Source: Candidatus Rokuibacteriota bacterium
GTDB lineage: Bacteria; Methylomirabilota; Methylomirabilia; Rokubacteriales; CSP1-6
Length of the DNA stretch: 64,000 nt
Assembly (NCBI GenBank): GCA_003220265.1
Contig: QHRW01000116.1
Location: forward strand, 1 to 64,000
Reading direction: 5' to 3'
Within the stretch, counting starts at the first letter, position 1. The number at the start of each line of letters is the position of its first letter. The notes beneath the pieces are model-generated. The model was not told where the DNA came from. It was given only the letters and a program-made list of their open reading frames with translations, and did not search any database. Of the stretch, positions 56,809 to 64,000 are shown piece after piece. The translations under genes and the position numbers were made by a program.

Positions 56809-59436
56809 TCAGAACGGCTCGAACTGCCGGTCGCCCGCCGCCAGGTTCTCGAAGCGGGCATACTGCGAGAGGAACGCCACCTCGATCTTGCCGGTGGGGC
56901 CGTTGCGCTGCTTGCCGACGTGCACCTCGGCCGTCTTCCGCGCCTCCTCCTCCATGGGATCCTTGCTGTAGAACGACGGCCGATGCAGGAACATGATGAC
57001 GTCCGCGTCCTGCTCCAAGGCGCCACTATTGTGATTGACGATGCCGTCGGCGAGCCACGATGCGGGGCCCGGAACAGTCAAATCGAAAACATCTTCGTCT
57101 CCCGCAGGCTCGATTGCGACGACACGGTCCCAGAAAAGATCGCTCTCGACGGCAGCTTTAAGTTCGGCGTCGTCGAGAATGTCCGCGTATTCCGCCAGCA
57201 CAGACCGTGACGGCGCGAAACGATACTGAGTCACGCCCCCGCAGGGCCCGCCCCGCAGGGTCGCCATCGTGCGTTGGGAGTAGCCCTGTACCCGCATCAG
57301 TGCCCGAACACGATCGGATGTCTCCCTCGGCAGCGTGTCCACGTTCGTACTGGCACGGCGATCCGTCAGCACCTTCAGCAGGCGCTGCGCTTGCGGCTCA
57401 CGAGGCCCGACGGCGCCCGCGACATCGAGGAACCGTTTCTGGTCGGACGACCCGGAGACTCGGATCTGAAACGATGGCCGATATCGACCCTTGCGGGCGC
57501 ACTCGACGCGCGCGACGATACCGAGTCGCAACAGGAGTGCCGCCACGTCGTGGGCGAGACGAGGACTGTTCGTGTTGTAGCTGACGTTCTCGCTGCCTTT
57601 GCCCCGACGCATCGCGATGCTGCCATCAGTCGCCCAGAGATGACGAAGCAGCAGCGCGATCTGTCGATCGGCCAATCGGAACGCTGCTTCAGGAATCCGC
57701 TTCTCATACGACCGTTGCCCGAAGATCCCGAGCTTACGCAGCCAGGCTCCGACCCCCTTGGGGTGCCACCGATTCCCATTCCCGCTGATGAGAAGCTGGT
57801 GCCACGTCCGACGTCCAGCATGGCGCTTCACTTCACAGCCGAACTCCTCCCGGGCCGCCTCGGCAACAACCGCGCTGTTCGCCTCAGAGCTCGTCGTGTA
57901 GCGCATCGGGCCATGAATCAAGTAGCTGCCGTCTCCGATGAGGTGGCCGAGAAGGGCGACTTGTCGATCCGGCCACGTCTCGACGAAGGTCGGTTCAGGA
58001 ACTTTGTGAGCCAATGCGAGGCGATCGCCGATCCTGACATCTCGGACGGTGGTCCACCCGCGACCAGTGAAGACGCGATGCTCGGCGGTCGTCCGGATTC
58101 GGCGACCGCTGGCCGTCCGAACGGCAAAGACAGGACGCCGTCCGACGAGCCAGACAGCGTCGGTCTTCGCCGCAATGATCTTCCCACGCGGGGACATCGC
58201 GAGGACTTCTGGCGCTTCGGCGACGAGATCCCGTATCGGCACCCGCCGCCCATCCGCCAGGCACACCAACGTGTCACCCGTCACGCATTCACGAAGGTCG
58301 CTGAGGCGCGGGGAGCTGTCACCGCGCGTCTCGATCGCGCGCGAGAGCTGCGAGAGCGCGACGACGGGGACGTTGAGCTCCTTGGCGAGCGCCTTGAGCG
58401 AGCGCGAGATCTCCGAGATCTCCTGTTGCCGATTGTCGAGGTTGGCGCGGCCGCGCATGAGCTGCAGGTAATCGATGATGATCAAATCGAGCCCGTGCTC
58501 GGACTTCATCCGGCGCGCCTTCGCGCGCACCTCGAGCACCGAGAGGCCCGGGCTGTCGTCGATGAAGATCGGCGCCTCGCTGAGCCGGCCGGCCGCCGAC
58601 GTGAGACGAGACCAGTCCTGCATCTGCAGTCGCCCGGTGCGGACGGAAAGCGAGTCGACTCGTCCCTCCGCGGAGAGCATGCGCTGCACGAGCTGTTGGG
58701 AGGACATTTCCAGGCTGAGCACGAGGATCTTCATCCGCATCTTGATGCCGACGTGCTGTGCGATGCACAGCGCGAATGCCGTCTTCCCCATACTTGGTCT
58801 GCCGGCGATCAAGATCAGGTCGGACGGCTGCAGGCCGGCGGTCATCTCGTCGAGCTTGGTGAGGCCGGTCGGCACGCCGGTGACGTGCTCCTGGCGCTCG
58901 TAGAGACGCTCGATGTACTTGAAGGTGTCGTTGAGGATGTTCTTGACGTGGATGGCGCTGCCCTCGAGCCGCCGCTCGGCGAGGCTGAAGATGCGGCGCT
59001 CGGCGTCGTCGACGAGGGCCTGCACGTCCTCCTTGGCGTCGAAGGCCTGCGTGATGATGTGCGTCGAGGTCTGGATCAGCTCGCGCAGCACCGCCATGTC
59101 GCGGACGATCGCCGTGTAGGCGGTGAGGTAGGCGGCCACCGATCCCTGCTCGACGAGCAGCGCGAGGGCCGCGGGGCCGCCGACCAGAGGAAGCTGGTCC
59201 GTGCGCCGCAGCTCCTCCTGCAGCGTGAGGAGGTCGACAGGCTCGCCGCGATCGAACAGGTTGAGCATCCCGCGATAGATCGAGCGATGCGCCTCGGTGT
59301 AGTAGTCCGAGTCTCTCAGGACCTCGACGACGCGCGGCAGCGCCTCGCGGCCCTCGAGGAGGATGGCGCCGAGCACCGCGCGCTCGGCATCGAGGTTGTG
59401 CGGCGGGATGCGGGACGGCAGCTCCAACGCGCTCAC
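56809..59436 (-). CDS. dnaB: replicative helicase DnaB with intein
   Basis: 875-residue precursor. The N-terminal primase-interacting domain (PPHNLDAERAVLGAILLEG) and RecA-like motor with Walker A AGRPSMGKTAFAL and DLIIIDYLQLMRG are split after LSDLRE (residue 383). Residues 384-803 are an intein and 804-875 resume SGALEQDADV. Spliced DnaB would be 455 residues, a normal length. GTG start, no clear Shine-Dalgarno. A terminator and DnaA-box-like sites lie upstream, so it probably has its own promoter. Confidence 0.96.
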   Translation of the reverse strand: MSALELPSRIPPHNLDAERAVLGAILLEGREALPRVVEVLRDSDYYTEAHRSIYRGMLNLFDRGEPVDLLTLQEELRRTDQLPLVGGPAALALLVEQGSVAAYLTAYTAIVRDMAVLRELIQTSTHIITQAFDAKEDVQALVDDAERRIFSLAERRLEGSAIHVKNILNDTFKYIERLYERQEHVTGVPTGLTKLDEMTAGLQPSDLILIAGRPSMGKTAFALCIAQHVGIKMRMKILVLSLEMSSQQLVQRMLSAEGRVDSLSVRTGRLQMQDWSRLTSAAGRLSEAPIFIDDSPGLSVLEVRAKARRMKSEHGLDLIIIDYLQLMRGRANLDNRQQEISEISRSLKALAKELNVPVVALSQLSRAIETRGDSSPRLSDLRECVTGDTLVCLADGRRVPIRDLVAEAPEVLAMSPRGKIIAAKTDAVWLVGRRPVFAVRTASGRRIRTTAEHRVFTGRGWTTVRDVRIGDRLALAHKVPEPTFVETWPDRQVALLGHLIGDGSYLIHGPMRYTTSSEANSAVVAEAAREEFGCEVKRHAGRRTWHQLLISGNGNRWHPKGVGAWLRKLGIFGQRSYEKRIPEAAFRLADRQIALLLRHLWATDGSIAMRRGKGSENVSYNTNSPRLAHDVAALLLRLGIVARVECARKGRYRPSFQIRVSGSSDQKRFLDVAGAVGPREPQAQRLLKVLTDRRASTNVDTLPRETSDRVRALMRVQGYSQRTMATLRGGPCGGVTQYRFAPSRSVLAEYADILDDAELKAAVESDLFWDRVVAIEPAGDEDVFDLTVPGPASWLADGIVNHNSGALEQDADVIMFLHRPSFYSKDPMEEEARKTAEVHVGKQRNGPTGKIEVAFLSQYARFENLAAGDRQFEPF
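57028..58287 (-). mobile_element. DnaB intein with DOD homing endonuclease
   Basis: 420 residues inserted between RE and SGALEQDAD, a known DnaB insertion point. It starts CVTGDTLVC (nucleophile Cys1). Block B is RTTAEHRVF, and block F and the terminus VFDLTVPGPASWLADG to VNHN lead to +1 Ser. Dodecapeptides LLGHLIGDGSY and LLRHLWATDGS mark an intact-looking LAGLIDADG endonuclease. Its codons are visibly less GC-rich than the exteins, suggesting later acquisition. Confidence 0.96.
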
Positions 59437-59525
59437 CGCTGCGGCCGGCCGATGTCGAGCATGCGGCCCGATCTTCCGCGCCGTGCGGCGGCGGGGTCAA
59501 CTAAATTCGCGGTCAGCCGTCAATT

Positions 59526-59599
59526 TGTGGATACGTCTGTGGATGGACGGTGAGCATCGGTACACAAGTCCGCCGTCGCGGTGGACGGCGTGTGTACAA
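59526..59599. promoter_or_regulatory. DnaA-box-like cluster upstream of dnaB
   Basis: TGTGGATAC (59526-59534), TGTGGATGG (59538-59546) and TGTGTACAA (59591-59599) all match the inverted DnaA-box consensus TGTGNATAA at 7 or 8 of 9 positions and share one orientation. They lie between the rplI terminator and dnaB. Confidence 0.35.
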
Positions 59600-59632
59600 A
59601 AACAACGGCCCCCGAAATCACCCTCGGGGGCC
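59595..59632 (-). terminator. intrinsic terminator after rplI
   Basis: Stem GGCCCCCGA/TCGGGGGCC (59607-59615, 59624-59632), with GTTGTTTTTGT following on the minus strand. It ends the rpsF-ssb-rpsR-rplI transcript before dnaB. Confidence 0.8.
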
Positions 59633-59658
59633 GCCGACAGCTCGCGCGGGGCCCGCGC

Positions 59659-60105
59659 CTACTCGCTGCGGACGACGCTCACCTTGAACTGTGCCGTGAC
59701 GTCCTGGTGGAGGCGGATCGGCACGCTCGTCTCGCCCAGGGTCTTGATGGGCTCGTCGAGATGGATGCGGCGCCGCTCGACCTTGATCCCGTGCTTGTCG
59801 AGGAACTCCGCGATGTCCTGCGAGGTCACCGAGCCGAAGAGCTTGCCTTCCTCGGAGGCCTGCCGCCGCTCTTCCAGAGCGAGCGTCTCGATGCGCTGGC
59901 GCATCGCCTCCGCGTCGTCCTTCACGCGGTCGGCCTTGGCGTGGGCCTGCTGCTTGATGTGCTCGATGTTCTTCATATTGCCCGCGCTGGCGCTGAGCGC
60001 GAGCTTCTTCGGGATGAGGAAGTTGCGCGCGTAACCGTCGGAGACGTCGCGCACCTCGCCCCGGCGCCCCACCTTGGCCACGTCGTCCAGCAGGATGATC
60101 TTCAT
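59659..60105 (-). CDS. rplI: ribosomal protein bL9
   Basis: 148 residues. The bL9 signature is GRRGEVRDVSDGYARNFLIP, preceded by MKIILLDDVAKV. A long helix and C-terminal domain (LFGSVTSQDIAEFLDKHGI, ERRRIHLDEPIKTLGE) are intact. It stabilises the large-subunit L1 region. It lies 4 nt after rpsR in the classic rpsF-ssb-rpsR-rplI order and ends before a strong terminator. Confidence 0.98.
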   Translation of the reverse strand: MKIILLDDVAKVGRRGEVRDVSDGYARNFLIPKKLALSASAGNMKNIEHIKQQAHAKADRVKDDAEAMRQRIETLALEERRQASEEGKLFGSVTSQDIAEFLDKHGIKVERRRIHLDEPIKTLGETSVPIRLHQDVTAQFKVSVVRSE

Positions 60106-60109
60106 CGTC

Positions 60110-60358
60110 CTACTCGGTGGCTACGTACGGCAGCAGGGCCACCGTGCGGGCGCGCTTGATGGCGTGGGTGAGCTGGCGCTGGTGGCGGGCGCAGCTGCCG
60201 GAGATCCGCCGCGGGATGATCTTGCCGCGCTCGGTCACCAGGCTGCGCAGGCGGCGCACGTCCTTGTAGTCGACGAGGTCGACCTTGTCAGCGCAGAACT
60301 TGCAGACCTTCCGCCGCCCGAACCGGCGGCGCTTGATGGGCTTCTGAACTGTGGGAAT
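60110..60358 (-). CDS. rpsR: ribosomal protein bS18, apparent ATT start
   Basis: 82 residues: [19 protein letters not shown], then [20 protein letters not shown] and [20 protein letters not shown]. Between the in-frame TGA (60362-60364) and the conserved core there is no ATG, GTG or TTG. ATT at 60356-60358 lies 7 nt after AAGGGAGGG and gives the expected N-terminal length. ATT is a rare start. The CxxC plus later Cys mark a zinc-ribbon-like C+ type S18. Confidence 0.93.
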   Translation of the reverse strand: MPTVQKPIKRRRFGRRKVCKFCADKVDLVDYKDVRRLRSLVTERGKIIPRRISGSCARHQRQLTHAIKRARTVALLPYVATE

Positions 60359-60365
60359 CGCTCAG

Positions 60366-60374
60366 CCCTCCCTT
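60366..60374 (-). promoter_or_regulatory. rpsR Shine-Dalgarno
   Basis: AAGGGAGGG, 7 nt before the ATT at 60358. It decides the unusual start of rpsR and borders the palindromic repeat upstream. Confidence 0.75.
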
Positions 60375-60379
60375 GGGAA

Positions 60380-60414
60380 GGGGCACCCTAGAAGGGTTCC
60401 CCTCTTCCCCTCCT
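60380..60414 (-). repeat. palindromic dispersed repeat, copy 2 (ssb-rpsR spacer)
   Basis: On the minus strand: a purine-rich arm, then GGGGAACCCT-tct-AGGGTGCCCC. The 22 bases at 60393-60414 are identical, in reverse complement, to 20960-20981 within glgE. It fills the ssb-rpsR gap just before the rpsR Shine-Dalgarno. Confidence 0.75.
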
Positions 60415-60422
60415 GGTCCTGC

Positions 60423-60854
60423 TCAGAACGGAACGTCGTCGTCGCCGCCATGCTCGTCGGCGGCGAACGCCGGTGCAGCCGACACCGCGGCCGGGGCCCC
60501 GGCGCCCGCCGTGCCCCCCGCGCCCTTGGTGCGGCTCATGAACTGGACGCGCTCGGCCACCACCTCGGTGGCGCTGCGCTTCTGGCCGTCCTTGGTCTCC
60601 CAGTCGCGCGTTTGCAGCCGGCCTTCGACGAAGATCTGGCTGCCCTTGTCGAGGTACTCGCCGCACGACTCGGCCTGCTTGCCCCACACCACGACGGTGA
60701 GGAAGCACGTCTCTTCGCGCTTCTCCCCGCTCTGCGTGCTGTAGTTGCGGTTGACCGCCATCCGGAGATCGGCCACGGCGGTGCCGCTGGGGGTGTACCG
60801 GAGCTCGGGCGCGCGCGTCAGGTTGCCGATCAGCAGCACTTTGTTGAGGCTCAT
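60423..60854 (-). CDS. ssb: single-stranded DNA-binding protein
   Basis: 143 residues. OB fold with LNKVLLIGNLTRAPELRYTP, FLTVVVWGKQAE and FVEGRLQTRDWETKDG. A Gly/Ala-rich linker leads to the acidic tip DDDVPF that docks replication and repair partners. ATG overlaps the rpsF stop (ATGA). It coats ssDNA during replication. Confidence 0.97.
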   Translation of the reverse strand: MSLNKVLLIGNLTRAPELRYTPSGTAVADLRMAVNRNYSTQSGEKREETCFLTVVVWGKQAESCGEYLDKGSQIFVEGRLQTRDWETKDGQKRSATEVVAERVQFMSRTKGAGGTAGAGAPAAVSAAPAFAADEHGGDDDVPF

Positions 60855-61195
60855 GATCCACCGACCTCCTCAAGGACCTCTTGAGTTTTCGCTGGCCGAG
60901 CCTTCTTGCGGATCGGGACCTGGGTGGAGAGGAAGCGCAGCACTTGCTCGTTGAGGCGGAGCTGCCGCTCGAACTCTTTCACCATGGCGGGCTCGGCAGA
61001 GACCTCGAAGACCGCGTACGTGCCTTCCCGCTGCTTGCGGATGTCGTACGCCAGCCGGCGCTTGCCCCAGTTCTCCATCTTCACGACCTCGGCGCCCAGC
61101 GTCTTGACCTGCTCGCCCAGCTGCGTCAGCAGGGCGGCCACCTCTTCCTCGGTGGGACGCGGGTCCGCGATGACCAGAATTTCGTAGGGCCGCAG
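60851..61195 (-). CDS. rpsF: ribosomal protein bS6, probable CTG start
   Basis: 114 residues from CTG 61195: (M)RPYEILVIADPRPTEEEV, then MENWGKRRLAYDIRKQREG and a Lys/Ala-rich tail. bS6 proteins usually start M-R-x-Y-E. An in-frame GTG at 61204 would add three residues but lies inside the AGGAGGTGA Shine-Dalgarno itself, whereas CTG is 8 nt after the AGGAGG core. The GTG start (60851-61204) is the alternative. First gene of the operon. Confidence 0.9.
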   Translation of the reverse strand: MRPYEILVIADPRPTEEEVAALLTQLGEQVKTLGAEVVKMENWGKRRLAYDIRKQREGTYAVFEVSAEPAMVKEFERQLRLNEQVLRFLSTQVPIRKKARPAKTQEVLEEVGGS

Positions 61196-61201
61196 TGCAC
61201 T

Positions 61202-61210
61202 CACCTCCTC
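61202..61210 (-). promoter_or_regulatory. rpsF Shine-Dalgarno
   Basis: GAGGAGGTG followed by A, a full-length match to the anti-Shine-Dalgarno. Its position favours the CTG at 61195 over the embedded GTG at 61204. Confidence 0.7.
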
Positions 61211-61256
61211 ATGACCACGCGCGATTGCGAACCGCTCGGGTGCGAAGCGCTACGCT

Positions 61257-61286
61257 ATCAGACATCCACCCCACCCGCAACGTCAA
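61257..61286 (-). promoter_or_regulatory. rpsF operon promoter
   Basis: Minus-strand TTGACG (61281-61286) and TCTGAT (61257-61262) with an 18-bp spacer, about 60 bp upstream of the rpsF start. Confidence 0.5.
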
Positions 61287-61289
61287 CGC

Positions 61290-61584
61290 CCAGAAATAGA
61301 TACGGCCCGGGCCGGTCTCCCGACCCAGGCCGCCGCCCCCACATCGCAGGGACCCAACAACATCGGCGCATCGCGCCGACTCAACCACATCGATCGGGCT
61401 CCCGATCGGGCGCCGGCGCATCGCGCCGGCTCCAAACCCGATCGAGCGCCCATTTCACCCGTTCGAGCGCCAGCGTTTCCACCAGCACCCGTCCGATCGT
61501 TCCACGTTCGAGCGCCGGCTCCGCCGGCGCCATCCTCCTCAGGGGGAGGCAGCCCCGAGCCCGCCGCGAGGCGTGCGAGGGGCG
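61290..61584. repeat. repeat-rich spacer between groEL and rpsF
   Basis: No gene is supported. Degenerate repeated units are seen: TCGGCGCATCGCGCCG-like hairpins at about 61363-61379 and 61413-61429 (period near 50), CGATCGGGCTCCCGATCG, two GTTCGAGCGCC units, and GCGCCGGCTCCGCCGGCGC near 61513-61533. It looks like eroded palindromic repeats. Confidence 0.6.
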
Positions 61585-61612
61585 CCGGAAGGGGGGCGAA
61601 GCCCCCCTCCGG
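61585..61612 (-). terminator. hairpin after groEL
   Basis: CCGGAGGGGGG/CCCCCCTTCCGG with a CTTCG loop starts 2 nt after the groEL stop. There is no U run, but the stem is very stable and probably ends or protects the groESL transcript. Confidence 0.6.
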
Positions 61613-61614
61613 GC

Positions 61615-63568
<1,954 letters not shown>

Positions 63569-63657
63569 AGCCCCCCTGCCTCCTTGAGTTGTGGTGGACA
63601 CTGGTCTTTCATCGGGCCGGAGCGGGCGCCGTCTCGGGCCGCCGCGCTCATTGGCTG

Positions 63658-63684
63658 TTAGCACTCCTCGAAAGCGAGTGCTAA
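63658..63684. promoter_or_regulatory. CIRCE element
   Basis: Perfect TTAGCACTC-N9-GAGTGCTAA, the binding site of the heat-shock repressor HrcA, placed immediately downstream of the groES -10 box. Confidence 0.97.
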
Positions 63685-63710
63685 TATACCGCCTGCTGAG
63701 GCTCGGTCAA
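63683..63710 (-). promoter_or_regulatory. groESL promoter
   Basis: Minus-strand TTGACC (63705-63710) and TATATT (63683-63688) with a 16-bp spacer; the -10 box overlaps the edge of CIRCE, so HrcA would block initiation. Confidence 0.8.
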
Positions 63711-63732
63711 GGGGAAAAACACGGGGGTCTAA

Positions 63733-64000
63733 ATGGCGAACAGCGTTTTTATTTCTAATGTTTTGCCGGCGCAAGCCCGACAGCTCATCCCGTCGGACGT
63801 CAAGGTCGAGTACAACGACACGGATCAGCCCCTCGCGAAGGCCGAGCTCGTCAAGCGCCTGCAGGGCAAGAACGGCCTCATCTGCCACATCATCTCGACC
63901 ATCGACGACGAAGTGCTGGGCTCCGCCCCCGGTCTGAAGGTCGTCTCGAACGTCGCGGTCGGCTACAACAACATCGACGTGGCCGCCGCGCGCCAGCGCG
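63733..64000 (+). CDS. 2-hydroxyacid dehydrogenase, N-terminal part
   Basis: Truncated by the window end; 89 residues are visible. MANSVFISNVLPAQARQLIP then LICHIISTIDDEVLGSAPGL and VVSNVAVGYNNIDVAAARQR match the N-terminal catalytic domain of D-isomer-specific 2-hydroxyacid dehydrogenases, closest to glyoxylate/hydroxypyruvate reductase or D-glycerate dehydrogenase (VGYNNID). The NAD-binding domain is beyond the window. Divergent from groES. Confidence 0.85.
   Translation, partial: MANSVFISNVLPAQARQLIPSDVKVEYNDTDQPLAKAELVKRLQGKNGLICHIISTIDDEVLGSAPGLKVVSNVAVGYNNIDVAAARQR

Overview
This is a high-GC bacterial chromosome segment with very tight gene packing. Many neighbouring genes overlap through ATGA, GTGA or TGATG junctions, and GTG starts are common. 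There are no phage, transposase or plasmid genes. The gene mix (GlgE-type alpha-glucan metabolism, an F420/FMN-type flavoprotein, GH57 enzymes, KimA-type transporters, CIRCE-controlled groESL, Mre/Rod cell-wall genes) fits an uncultured soil lineage such as Candidatus Rokubacteria/Methylomirabilota or a deltaproteobacterium-like group. That placement is an inference from content and style; no 16S gene is present to test it.

Layout. 0-7.6 kb: a small CxxC-rich protein, tRNA-Phe, and a minus-strand run of envelope genes (LysM/TPR lipoprotein, LysM-polysaccharide deacetylase lipoprotein, HAMP-adenylate cyclase, degenerate PCu(A)C-like lipoprotein, HemL-like aminotransferase, DUF4392 protein). 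7.6-26.5 kb: a large alpha-glucan/trehalose cluster holding treZ, a GH57 branching enzyme, glgC, a GH57-DUF3536 protein, treY, DUF5752, a TreT-type synthase, a glycosyltransferase, glgE, a VOC protein, treS and maltokinase. 26.5-31.4 kb: gamma-glutamyltransferase, a HypE-like AIR-synthase protein, glutamate formiminotransferase and DUF2889. 31.4-34.0 kb: a copper island of csoR, copA and a YHS protein. 34-38.3 kb: lipid kinase, a small basic protein, M48 protease and RNase G. 38.3-44.5 kb: rodA, mrdA, mreD, mreC, mreB and ppa. 44.6-47.4 kb: a tandem hairpin repeat, a conserved unknown gene, a cold-shock gene and an unusual structured non-coding stretch, then a ComEA-like protein and an HNH nuclease. 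47.4-53.1 kb: ABC-F ATPase, flavoprotein, MFS exporter, DUF971 and an AlkA-like glycosylase. 53.1-61.2 kb: two tandem KimA-type potassium transporters, dnaB with an intein, and rplI-rpsR-ssb-rpsF. 61.2-64 kb: groEL-groES with CIRCE, and the start of a 2-hydroxyacid dehydrogenase gene.

How the genes work together. GlgC supplies ADP-glucose. TreT-type and TreY/TreZ routes make trehalose. TreS, maltokinase and GlgE turn trehalose into maltose-1-phosphate and then alpha-glucan, and the GH57 enzyme branches the glucan. This is a complete storage and osmoprotectant loop in one locus.

Most unusual signals. (1) A 34-nt sequence nearly identical to the 3-prime end of 16S rRNA, including the anti-Shine-Dalgarno, sits in a structured non-coding stretch downstream of csp. 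(2) rpsR has an apparent ATT start, and rpsF in the same operon probably starts at CTG. (3) Palindromic repeats are inserted in frame in glgE and treY (and a direct repeat in the DUF4392 gene); the glgE element also occurs just before rpsR. (4) A 70-nt two-hairpin repeat is present in three copies, one of which supplies the start codon of a gene. (5) A CsoR-type repressor lacks two of its three copper ligands but keeps a perfect operator.
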